From positions 48,141,788 through 48,205,787 of the forward strand of contig CM066039.1 of assembly GCA_033557465.1 (NCBI GenBank): a stretch of DNA of 64,000 bases. Direction: 5' to 3'. This document shows, piece by piece, positions 52,840 to 62,955 of this stretch; position 1 is the stretch's first letter, and each line of letters opens with the position of its first letter. Source of the DNA: Ichthyophis bannanicus (taxonomy: Eukaryota; Chordata; Amphibia; Gymnophiona; Ichthyophiidae). The notes beneath the pieces are model-generated. The model was not told where the DNA came from and did no database searches. It saw only the letters and a list, made by a program, of their open reading frames with translations. The translations under genes were made by a program, and so were the position numbers.

Positions 52840-54100
52840 AGCATTTCAGCTCTTGGTGCTTCCACCAAGCCAGAGAAATGACCTCAAAGCTAGAATTTAA
52901 TGGATTTAGTATGATTTTTTTAACCAGCTCACTCACATTTCCCCCTATTCTCTGCTTCCCTCCCCCCTCCAAAAAAAGGTTCTGCCATACTTTAAGTATT
53001 TTGGGCAAACTTTTAATATCATTGTGCAGAAAAATTGGTTCACACTGGCTGAATCATCTCTCCGTTTTTTCTGTCACTATGAGATCCCACAACCTTTATG
53101 CAGCAGAGGACCTGTCTTAGAATGGAGGATAATTTGAGTTCTCTAAGCAACAAACAACAGTATTGCAAGGAGAGCAGTTCAAGGAATAGACTTCAGGTAC
53201 ATCAGGGAACATGAGAGAGACATGAAGAACTAGATTCATGAGACTCATGTTTTCAAAAATAAAAAGTAGGTTTGAATAATGAAAAAAAAATAGTCTGAGA
53301 AACTTAAAACTGTTTTCCTAACAAAGTCTAATGCAGTCCCAAGGCTACTTCAAAACTGACATGTACGTTATAAAATCACACTTATTTTTGCTGAAAAATC
53401 TTGGCATCTAGGCATGATGTCATTTTTTCCCATAGCCCAGTGGTGTCCTCCACAACTATTTTCATTCTAGGTGGATGATGTTTGAGAACTTGATCTAGAA
53501 ATTCATGAAAAGGCAGGACTGGGGAGAGGGGGGGGGGATAGGGGGACGGGGACAGGGACTGGGGCCCAGAAGGTCCTATGACATCACAATAGGGGTAAGA
53601 GGCAGAGCAAACAGGTCCAAAGATCTCATTTCACAGAAGGTAGAGGGTTTGGGCCCAGGGGGTCCAAAGATCTGGCCTCCTAAGGCTGCTAAATTTACAT
53701 GAACCACTCTGAGCTGCAGCTAAGGTTGAAGCCTCAGGTATTAAGGCTGGATAGTACATTCAGCATTAGTTATCAAGAGAGGCAATGAACAATTATTAAA
53801 TGTAGATCATATGCACACATTTGTTGGAAATGCAGGTACGCAAGCAGTCTGAAAACACTGTTCCTCTTTATTGATTGAAATAAGGAAAGGTGAGTTTATT
53901 TTCATCAAATTTGCCTTTTTTATTTCAGTCACACCATGTGATTTGTCTGTGGTTTCCATAAAGTCTGCTAAGCAATGTTTTCGTTCCTACTGATACTCCT
54001 ATTTTTTGAGGAGCTGATGGGTTTCAATGTCAGCAAAAGCCCATTTGTACTGTTTGCTTCAACCCATTAGTTTCTAGTACTGGACTGCAGTACCATTTCT
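52840..54100. other. No recognised feature
   Basis: Contains a G-rich low-complexity patch at 53,519-53,560 and nothing else I can name. Confidence 0.3.
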
Positions 54101-54104
54101 GGGG

Positions 54105-57100
54105 AAGATTTTATTTATTTATTTATTTAACAGGTTTTATATATTGCCTTAGGGTCAAGGTGGTTCACAGAGAACAATTAACAATCTCAATTGAGAAACA
54201 CTTACATAGAACATAAGGGAGTATAACTTGGAGTTAACATAAATAGGAGTAACTTATTTAGAGAGACGGCGAAAATTATTTTCTAGAGTGTTATGTGCTT
54301 TCATTGGTGTCATAGTACTCAATGAAGAAGTGTGTCTTTAGTAGCTTCTTAAGGTCTTGGGTTGTCTGAGCAGAGTGTATAGGAGCTGGGAGTGACTTCC
54401 AGATTGAGGGAGCAAAGAAGGTGAAGGCTCTATTGTTTGCTTGTTGGGTGAATTTTGTTTTGAGAGGAGGGATGACTAGTAAATTTTGAGTGGTTGATCT
54501 TCTTTCTTCTTTCTCTTGTTGTAGGAGCTCTTCTGATCAGTGGGTTGAGGCAAGGTGCAGATAAATTGTGAATTATTTTGAGGGTGGTTGTTATCATCTC
54601 TTGCTTTATCCTCTATACAACTGGTAGCCAGTGTAGACCTTTGAGGGTGGGAGTGATATGCTGGAGTCTTGACATGCCTGTTAGTATTCTAGCTGCTGTA
54701 TTTTGGGCTAATTGGAGGGGGTAGAGTGTGTGTTTTGGGAGCCCTTGGTATAGGATGTTGCTGTAGTCTTGGTGGGGTGTTATGATGGCTTGGAAAAGAG
54801 TTCTGTAGTCGATGTGGTGTAGTAGGGGGTTGTAGTGATTTCATCTTGAGGTGTGCGGTGTTGGCTGCTTTCTTGAAGTGGGAGTGCATGTTGAGGTTCC
54901 TGTCGAATGTTATGCCTAGGTTTTTGATTTAATCTTTTATCATGATTTCAGTGTTTTGGAGTGTTAATGTTGCTGGTGGGGAGAAGGAGGTGTCTCTTGT
55001 GACCAGTAGAGTCTCGGTCTTGTTGCTGTTCACTTTTAGGTTTAGGCTTCCGAGGAGGTCAGTGATGGCTGAGCAGTCTGAGATGTTGGAGAAATCTGGA
55101 GCTAGGGTGTGAAAGGGTGTGAAAGGGTGTGTAGAACATGATGTTGTCTGCATAGAGATGGAAGTACATGTTGAATCTTCTGAGTAGGTTGCACATAGAT
55201 TGTATGTAGATGTTGAAAAGAAGTGCTGATAGGGCCGTTCCTTGGGGTACACCTTGGTTTATGCTGAACTGGTTGGATTTGAGGGAGCCAATTTTTACTA
55301 GAAGTAAGTTGTCAGTCAATGAGGTATGAGAAGAACCAGGTTAGGGTGCTTTTGCGGAGGCCCATGTTCTTCAGTCTGGTGAATAGTGTTTTGTGTGAGA
55401 TAGAGTCAAAAGCTGCGCTGATGTCAAGGAAAATCATTGCAAAACCTTGATGTGGTTTGTCAAGGCCTTTGATTAGTGTGTCAAATAGTGCAGTGAGGAG
55501 AGTATCTACGCTATGCTGGGGCAGAAGCCATGTTGTTGGGGGTCAAGGGGTGCATGGGTGTCAAAGTAATCCTGGAGTTCATGTTGAACTGTTTTCACTA
55601 TTACCTTTGCTAGGATGGGGATGCTTGCTATTGGGCGATATGAGCTTGGGTCTGATTGGTCAAGAGATGGTTTCTTGAAGATGGGTCTGATAGAGGCTTG
55701 TTTTAGAGCAGAGGGTAGGTACCCTTGTTGGAAGGAGGTGTGGATGATCTTTTGTATTGTTGTGGATAGCTCTGTTCAAAGTGATTTTATCCATGAGACT
55801 GGGCATGGGTCAAGCGGTGAGGTGGTGGTATTGAGGTCTTTGATGATGTCTATTAGTTTGTGGGTTGAGATCAGTCTGAAGGTATCCCAGCTGTGGGCAT
55901 GAGTTGGCTCATTGTATGGGTGTGGTAGGGCAGGGGGGTAGAGAGTTGAAGCTGGGGAGGAGTGTTTGTTGTGTAAGAGGTTCATCATGGTCTGTGGGTC
56001 AAATAGTGGTTTGGTGTTCATTGCAATGGGATCTTTTGTAAGGGCGGAGAATATTGAGAATAATTCTCTGGGCCGGCTGAGGGATTTCTTAATTATGTTA
56101 GTGCAATATTCCTTTTTGCCGCTTTGGATGAGGTTACAGTATTCAGTCAGTTCTGAGGTTTAGTGATCCTTGATTTGTCTGTCTCACATTCTGTTCCATT
56201 TTCTTTCAATGGTCCTGATTTATCATCTGATGGCTCTGGTTTTTTGGGAGTTCCATGGTGGTTGTGAGTGGTTTGGGTGAACCATTAGTTGTCATGATGT
56301 GTAGGTGGTGACAATGGATATCACGGTGTTCCAAGAGTGAATTATGCTGTCCAGGTCTTGGGTGTCAGGATCCAGGAGAAGGGAAACATCTTCCAATAAG
56401 GTTTGCTTGTTGAAAGATTTGAAGCAACATGTGTTTGAGTGTTGCTGTGGGGGATGTGGAATCTTGCTGGTAAGGTAAAGGATATCATAGCATGGTTGGA
56501 CCAAGGGACTGGGTTAGTTTGAATGTTGTGTGGGTTGTTGGGATGTGGCTGGGTGCGAATATAAAGTCAAAGGTTGCTTCTTTGCAATGTGTTGGTTCCT
56601 TGATGAGCTGGTGCAAGTGAAGTGCTCCATGGCATTGATGAAAGTCAAGGCTTCTTATCTGAGGTGGATGCGAGTTGAAGTCTGAGGAGAAGGAAGTGTT
56701 TGTTGGTAGCTGAATGTGTACAAGCCTCATCGAGAAGGTCTGTAAGGTCATCTGTCTTCAAGCATGGTGCCTAGTATGTGAGGCAGATTGTGAAGTCACT
56801 GTTGAAGATTGTGAGGCGGTCAAGTGTTGCTACAGAGTGGGAGTAGAGTGTGGTGAGGTTCAGGTACTCTTTTGCCATGATGAGGATGCTTCCTCCTTTT
56901 CCGTTTGCTCTCGGGCAGTGGAAGAGTTTAAAGTGGGGAGGTAATGTCTGGTTGTCTGTTGAAGAAATCCATGTTTCAGTGATGAACATAAGGTCAATGT
57001 TGCTGCTGACTATGTAGTCCAATATTATGGGGGTCTTGTTGCAGATGGAGCGGGCATTTATTAGAGTGCATTTGATGGGGTGGTAGGGTTCTTTCTGTTT

Positions 57101-57300
57101 GGGTGATAGTTGCTGCATAGCGGGTCTGATTTTAAGCAAACGGCATAAGGGCTTGGTATGTGGTGGCTTGAGATTTATGTCTGGGGTGAGGTATCAGGGT
57201 TTGTAAAGAGTAGGAATGTTACTGCTGTAGGTTGTAGCCACTGGCAGGAGTAGGAGAAGGAAGAACAAGAGGATGGCAAATATCACCACTGAGCGTGTTG
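54105..57300 (-). pseudogene. L2-clade LINE, nearly full-length, decayed
   Basis: Minus strand, from the 5' side: APE-type endonuclease CTLINARSICNKTPIILDY, DLMFITETWIS, GKGGSILIM (57,139-56,771); further endonuclease and linker pieces (56,751-56,290); reverse transcriptase pieces including FSINQGVPQGTALSALLFN and YADN (55,319-55,140; the YADD box reads YADN); the LNLKVNSNKTETLLV segment (55,060-55,010) and C-terminal LQNSFPSHHN-like fragments; and a 3' end 'ggcaatatataaaacctgtt' plus (AAAT)n at 54,105-54,140. Many frameshifts. One of the few copies in the window keeping both enzymatic halves; its tail is the likely source of the L2-type SINE tails. Confidence 0.85.
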
Positions 57301-57649
57301 TTAAGCATATGTGGAGCGTGGGCTATCTCCAGCAAGTTGGATAGTGGTTTCCTGCTTAAGGGGTGGTGTCTCAGGTGACAGATGCTTTATGCTGGTGTTG
57401 CTTGTTTGCTGTGATTTTAGTACAGTTGGTGACTGCTGGTCCCTGCCATCCCCACCTAAGGGCCACACCAAAGGGCCCTCTGGTGAGGCCCTCAGACCAC
57501 GGCCCACCATGATTGACCTTGGCAGTGGCGAGCAGGAGGGGCTTACCTTCTGCTCCCTGCAACTGATGCCGATCGGGTGGTCATGCGGCGGTGGAGAGGT
57601 GTGCTGGATTTTAAATTTTAGAAGGGATTAGATCAAGTGCAATGCAATA

Positions 57650-57858
57650 TGTGCCTTCAAGTCAATGCTAACTCCTGGAGACCCAGCAGCTCCTGGGTTT
57701 TCTTGGCAGTGTGACTGGAAATAGAGTGCCAGGCCTTTCTTCTAAAGCAATGGAGGGTTACGTGACATGCCCAAGGTCACAAGGAGGGCTAGTGGGAATC
57801 AAACGCCGGTCTCTTCGTTATCAGGCCAGTGCTCAACCACTAGGTTACTCCTCCACGC
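57650..57858 (-). mobile_element. tRNA-headed SINE with RTE-type tail
   Basis: Minus strand: 'ggaggagtaacctagtggttgagc' (box A), a 'gcgtttgattcc' box B, body 'gggcatgtcacgtaaccctccattgctt', tail 'gctgggtctccaggagttagcattgacttgaaggcac'. Same plan as the SINE at 8,156. Confidence 0.75.
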
Positions 57859-58018
57859 CTTTTCATATGAGACAGCATATGTTGCTCCTGTTTTCAAAGG
57901 CCGCATATGCACGTGTTTTTATAAAAAAAACTTTCCTGAAAGCTTCTTTACAATGCTATACCTGTTTATGCCAGTAAGTATCAACGCATGTGTGCATTTT
58001 AAAAATATGCACATACTG

Positions 58019-58274
58019 TAGATGCCTGCCTTCTCCTGCTCCACTTGTTCTCTGCCCACAGAAACACCTTTCCATATATTGCATTAATTTTATGAGTGCC
58101 AACTTTTATGTACGTGCACTCCCAGGCGATTTTTTTTTTGATCATGTAAACTAGCATAAAATTGCTTGGAAGTGTATATGCATAAAAGTTGGTACTCGTA
58201 AAATTTATGCGATATATGGATAAGTGTTTCCGTGGCCAGAGAACGAGCGGAGCAGGGACAAAGCAGGCATCTAT
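58019..58274. repeat. Foldback element with about 115-bp arms, interrupted by the LTR element
   Basis: Left arm 58,019-58,132 (tagatgcctgccttctcctg...) pairs with right arm 58,155-58,273 (...gcagggacaaagcaggcatcta). The left arm seems to continue outward (atatgcacatactg), while the right arm is cut at 58,274 by the LTR element, so the remaining right part should lie beyond the window on the other side of that element. Confidence 0.75.
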
Positions 58275-59707
58275 TGTCAAACACCTTGCTGGCCCACAAG
58301 GCGGGAGCCTGGGGCTTCGGTGTTGCTCCTCTTCTAACAGCAAGGACTTTATGTTGCCCTCAGGGATTTTGGGTCCCAATAGCTAATCGAAATAAGGAGG
58401 TAGTTGTGGTCGAGTAGCTATGCTTAAAGAGGTTTTATTTCCCGTCCCGGGAGAATTCTTGCAACAAATATCAAAAAGCAAATAAACCATACAGCTGGTA
58501 TAACACAAGTAAGGGACTACAAATGGGAACAAAAATGCTTATTGTCAGCTTTAACTGAACAAAAAGAGGGAAAAACAGGATTTTCAATCACACACTTTGA
58601 ACTATGAAATCTGTGCTCTCCCACAGATTTCACTCTAGCAGGCTTTCTTGGGCCCCTAACAAAAAGAGCAAACTATCAGAGAAAACAAGCGTACAGTCCA
58701 TTTTGCACATGTCAGAATTATCATCACCAAAGTCACAATCCATATCTTCAGGTGCTTCTTGATAATTATAACTTGCAGGGCTGTATTGTGGATTAGTGTT
58801 TGTTTCTCTCCTCTCGGCTGGGTCAGAGCACCACTCCCCTCTATCACTGCAGAAAGGTTCTTTACCACACACTATGGAATCTTTCCTTAGTGGGCTACAC
58901 ACTTCCTGACCACTGGGAGTAAAACTCAGTGCTCCTCTAGTCCAGGTACTTTGGCTTTCAGGCTGAGCTCTGCCTGGCTGGTGTGTAAACGGGAAGTGGA
59001 AACTTTTCTTCCCCTCTCTTCCTTTCACAGGACGTCTTTCTAAAGCATGGGATTTATCTCTTGGACAATTATTCTGGCTCCCCAGGTTCCTGCTATTGTG
59101 GTTCTCTTCTCCCTGCTCCTCGTGGTTTATATCCTGGAGTCTCCCTCTGGCCCCACACGGACCTTGGCTTAGTGCAGCCTAACTTCCCAGCACTAACCTT
59201 CGTGAACTCCTCTTGGATAAACTCCTCTGAGGTGCAGATTGATTCCACGTCTGAACCTTCCAGGTATGGCTCCTGGCTTTTCTGAGCGCTGTACTTTCCT
59301 TTCCCTCGAGTCCTCTCAATGTCTCCTTCTCTCTCTGCCACAGAGACTGAGTCTGACTCCTGGCTGGCGTCTCTGTGTTTCCTTCTTTCTCCACGTGTGC
59401 CTGTACGTGAATCTGCTCGTATCCCTGTACGTTTCTCTGCACGTGTCTCTCCTCTGCTCAAGACTGACCTTTTTTTATCTGCGTCATTCCTTGAGACTTG
59501 AGTTAGCTCAACTCTCTGCAGCTGTCTCTGCTTTGCTGATGAGCTATGACGTAATGGTATCTCTGGGCGTTTCTCTACAGCCTGTGCTCTTGTTTTGCTT
59601 AGTTGCCCCTGACAACCCCTAGCCATGTGCTCTGCACTGCTGATTTTAAAACTGCCCTGAGTGTTTTTCTCCACTTTTACAGGCGCTATCTGCCTGGCGC
59701 CATGACA
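58275..59707 (-). repeat. 3' LTR of the Gmr1-like element (1,433 bp)
   Basis: Read on the minus strand it begins TGTCATGG (59,707) right after the polypurine tract and ends TTTGACA (58,275), so its ends are TGTCA...TGACA, a 5-bp inverted repeat. The last 1,040 or so bases match the 5' LTR with about ten small differences. It contains a 193-codon frame (59,674-59,093) and, after a 2-base difference from the other LTR, a 132-codon frame (59,028-58,630). Confidence 0.92.
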
Positions 59708-62622
59708 GATTCCCCCCCCCTTAAAATATTACAGGCTGCAGTTTTTACCTGACAGCCCGGAATCTCCCTTCGGGACCTCTCTCGGGGCAACTCTGCCTGG
59801 GACCTTTCACGGTAAATAACAGTAACTAGACTGGCATTGGCAGACCTGTCCTTCCACAGCTTGAGTACGTTTATGTGATAGGTCTGTTGGCGGCCCCTCT
59901 CATTTTCTACCCGGTAGGATACTGGACCAACCTTCCCTATGACTGTACCCGGGCCCTTCCACCGGGACTCGAATTTCGGTCCGGGGTCGGCTACTTGTAT
60001 AAGCATTTTATCGCCTATATTTAGCTGCCTTGGTCTGGTGCCCCTGTCGTAATACTGTTTCTGCTTATTCTTAGAGGCTTGTAAATTTTCTCTAGAGGCC
60101 CTAGATGTCCTCTCTAGGCGTTGTCGTAGTTCCTTAAGGAATTGGGGTACCCCAACCTCCTGCATGCTCGGTTCTACCCATTGCTCTTGCAGGATGTCCA
60201 GGACACCTCTCGGAGCACGGCCGAACAGCAACTCATATGGAGATGCCCCCAGGGAAGCCTGTATGCGCTCCCTGCATGCATACAGTGTGAATGGCAGCAA
60301 TGTGTCCCATTCATTCATTTCCCCCGTCTTCAGCCCTCTGCGTAATAGTTGTTTTATGGACTGGTTCATACGTTCTACTATCCCATTAGCCTGCGGATGG
60401 TAGGCGGATGTTTTTATATGGCGGATGCCGAAGGCTTCCCAGACCATCGCCAGATGTTTTGACAGGAAGTTACTCCCTTGATCCGTCAGGACTTTCCTGG
60501 GAAAGCCTACCTCACAGAAGAATCTTATTAACTCTAAGGCTATCAACTTGGCTGATGTGTTTCTTAGGGGAATGGCCCAAGGAAACCGGGTGGCGTGGTC
60601 AACTATGACCAGGATATATTTGAAACCTCTTGGTGTCTTCACCATAGGCCCTATTATATCGATACCCATTCGGCTTATAGGAACCGCTATGGTGGGAGTC
60701 GGCACCATGGGTACTGCCTTAGGCTTTGTGACTGTCACTCTTTGACAGCTGGGGCATGCCTCACAGAATTGACGTGTCTCCTTGAAGACCCCGGGCCAAT
60801 AAAATCTAGCTAAGATTTGGTCCAGTGTCCCCTGGATCCCCTTGTGACACCCCACTGGGTGGTCATGTGCTAATCTTAATACGCTAGCTTTAAAGGTCAC
60901 GGGTACTACTAATTGTTTGTGAATGGCACCGTTATGAGGGTTTACACACTCTCGGTATAGATCATTCTCCAAGAAAAACCTTGGTAGGGTTTGTCTAACT
61001 TCCTCCGCCCACTCAAACGCCCTTTTAAGCGCTGGATCAGCTCTCTGTTCCATTGGGAATGAAGGAAATTTCCTTACAACCTCAGCTGGAACCCAGGGTA
61101 ACCCTACAGCATCTTCTAGCTCGGTCCTCCCCCGGGTCCTAGCGTACTTCTCCCTACGCTTCCTAGGTTTGTCTTTCTTCCCTACTTTAACAGGAGGATG
61201 TACAAGGTCATCATGATTAGGGAGAATAGCTAGCCCTTCTTCATCTGGGTCCTCCCTTTGGGCATTTTCCTCTCCTTCGGGTTCCTCTGTATTTTCCACT
61301 GCCTCCTCTCCCCTCCCCGAGGGTTCTGCTTGAGAGCGAGTGGATACTAGCCCAAGTTTAATACCCCAGTCTTTTCCCAGTACATTATGGAAGGGAGGCC
61401 AATCTTTCCCCAATATCACATCCTCGAGCAGTTCGGGAACTACAGCCACCTTCATCTCTTTGAGGGTGCCCAACCCTTGTACTACAACATTGTGTATGGG
61501 ATAAGGGACAAATGCGCCGTGCACGCACTTAACCCTGACTTGTCCCTCTGCTTGACTCGGGGGCGACTGACAGTGCCCCTCAATGGCTGCCCAGAGCCTC
61601 TCCGAAATCATGCTCTGGTCAGCCCCCGAGTCAAGTAGAGCCAGTGTGTAAGTACCTTCTATTTGGACCTGTATGCGGTATTCATCCTGTTCTGTTTCCA
61701 ATGTCCCTGTCACCAGGACTGTGCGTTCTGTGCAGGATCTCTGATAGTGCCCAGTTTTTCCACACCGAAAACATTTACCTTTGGGTACAGAACAGACATT
61801 CTCATCAGAGACATTAACATTCAACTTGGCAGGTTTATACATCCTATCAGACACATATTTTACTTTACTGCTACTTTTCCTCCTCCCAGCTGCCAACCAA
61901 CTACCTTGGCCTGGGGTGTCAGTTCTCTCAGCCGCGAAATATCGCTCGGCTAGAGAGGCTGCATCCTCTGAGGACTGGCAGTGCTGGAGGGTCAGAAAAG
62001 TCTTAAGCCCTTTTGGAACAGCCTCCATAAATTGTTCTAATACAATTTTGTCAATCACTGTTTCCACTGAACTTCCCTCAGCTAACAACCATTTCTTTGC
62101 TATACTTTTTAGCCTCTGGGCTAGAGCTTTGGGAGTTTCTTGAGGCCCAATTACTGCCTCTCTAAACATACACTGATAGTGAAGTAGGGTAAGCCCCAAT
62201 CTATCTTTTACCGCTTTTTTTACTTCACTATAATTGGAAGCCAATTCTGCAGGCATAGCTTTGTACGCTGAAAGAGCCTCTCCTGTGAGCGATAGGGCAA
62301 AGCGGGTGGCCCACTGCTCCTCTGGCCATTTCAAGGTAGTAGCTATCCTTTCAAATGCGTCCAAGTAATCGTCCACATTGTCCTGTGGTTGTAGCTGTCC
62401 TAATGCAAAGGCACCATACGACCTTAGACCAGCGGCTTGGAGAGCCATGGGGACGTCCTCAGTGACATCTCGGGGCTTCCTTAAAAGCACGTCCAATGTC
62501 TTTAATAATGGCCGCTGCTGCTCCTGTATGGTCCTTGCTGTTTGCTGCTGCAGGAAATGGATAAGCTCGACTTGTTTATCCCATTGCGTCTTCATCCATC
62601 CCGCTACATCCAATGGCTCCAT
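59686..62622 (-). CDS. Gag-protease-integrase polyprotein of the RT-less gypsy element (978 aa)
   Basis: Residues: N-terminal Gag 1-135; a SCAN-like capsid segment about 136-232 (YQCMFREAVIGPQETPKALA, then DKIVLEQFMEAVP); zinc knuckle C284-C287-H292-C297; aspartic protease with D331-S-G-A; an acidic then basic linker 425-500; integrase zinc-binding H588, H593, C623, C626; catalytic core D655, D714, E750 (35 residues between the last two); and a GPY-like C-terminal fold (RWKGPGTVIGKVGPVSYRV, 887-905). No reverse transcriptase motif (F/YxDD) or RNase H exists anywhere. All integrase catalytic residues are intact. The last codons read through the polypurine tract and end in TAG inside the 3' LTR. 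I take the ATG at 62,622 because upstream is leader. SCAN domains of host zinc-finger genes are thought to derive from this Gag type. Confidence 0.93.
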   Translation of the reverse strand: MEPLDVAGWMKTQWDKQVELIHFLQQQTARTIQEQQRPLLKTLDVLLRKPRDVTEDVPMALQAAGLRSYGAFALGQLQPQDNVDDYLDAFERIATTLKWPEEQWATRFALSLTGEALSAYKAMPAELASNYSEVKKAVKDRLGLTLLHYQCMFREAVIGPQETPKALAQRLKSIAKKWLLAEGSSVETVIDKIVLEQFMEAVPKGLKTFLTLQHCQSSEDAASLAERYFAAERTDTPGQGSWLAAGRRKSSSKVKYVSDRMYKPAKLNVNVSDENVCSVPKGKCFRCGKTGHYQRSCTERTVLVTGTLETEQDEYRIQVQIEGTYTLALLDSGADQSMISERLWAAIEGHCQSPPSQAEGQVRVKCVHGAFVPYPIHNVVVQGLGTLKEMKVAVVPELLEDVILGKDWPPFHNVLGKDWGIKLGLVSTRSQAEPSGRGEEAVENTEEPEGEENAQREDPDEEGLAILPNHDDLVHPPVKVGKKDKPRKRREKYARTRGRTELEDAVGLPWVPAEVVRKFPSFPMEQRADPALKRAFEWAEEVRQTLPRFFLENDLYRECVNPHNGAIHKQLVVPVTFKASVLRLAHDHPVGCHKGIQGTLDQILARFYWPGVFKETRQFCEACPSCQRVTVTKPKAVPMVPTPTIAVPISRMGIDIIGPMVKTPRGFKYILVIVDHATRFPWAIPLRNTSAKLIALELIRFFCEVGFPRKVLTDQGSNFLSKHLAMVWEAFGIRHIKTSAYHPQANGIVERMNQSIKQLLRRGLKTGEMNEWDTLLPFTLYACRERIQASLGASPYELLFGRAPRGVLDILQEQWVEPSMQEVGVPQFLKELRQRLERTSRASRENLQASKNKQKQYYDRGTRPRQLNIGDKMLIQVADPGPKFESRWKGPGTVIGKVGPVSYRVENERGRQQTYHINVLKLWKDRSANASLVTVIYRERSQAELPRERSRREIPGCQVKTAACNILRGGESVMAPGR
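59710..59722 (-). other. Polypurine tract
   Basis: AAGGGGGGGGGAA on the minus strand, two bases before the LTR start TGTCA. It primes plus-strand DNA in LTR elements. It is translated in the ORF as LRGGES. Confidence 0.8.
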
Positions 62623-62955
62623 CCTTCTGCCTTGGTATACCTAGAGAGATAGAAACAAAACAAAAACCAAGTGCGATACCACCACACTTTTTTTTTTCCC
62701 ACCGCCCCCTCTCTGCCCACCAGCACCCCCTTTCTCACTGTATCCTCCCCACGTCTGACCAGGTACTTTTTACCTTAGCCTCCATGCAGGGGTCAGCTTG
62801 TGAGAAAGGTGTCTCTGGGTTCCACTCCTGGTAGCAGAAAACTTCTTGACGGTTCTCTCTCCTTCCGGATGACTGCTTTCCTTCCAGCAAATTGTAGTCC
62901 TTTTTGTGCTTGTCCCTTTTGAGTCTTGCGCAAAAATCCAAACAACGTCGCCACT
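62623..62955 (-). other. Leader of the gypsy element
   Basis: Untranslated stretch between the 5' LTR and the Gag start, with a pyrimidine-rich plus-strand block at 62,690-62,740. No splice donor or small gene can be argued. Confidence 0.6.
62938..62953 (-). other. Primer-binding site
   Basis: TGGCGACGTTGTTTGG on the minus strand, beginning two bases after the LTR end (TTTGACA). It starts TGG, as a site complementary to a tRNA 3' CCA should. I cannot name the tRNA. Confidence 0.7.

Noticed and set aside
57311..57631. 106-codon plus-strand gene
   Set aside because: No homology or splice partner; it overlaps the 5' edge of the decayed L2 and a competing minus-strand frame.
59093..59674. Host nuclear protein with Arg/Ser/Glu-rich tract
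   Set aside because: The frame lies wholly in an LTR that is duplicated at 62,956-64,000; kept only as a possible LTR-coded frame.
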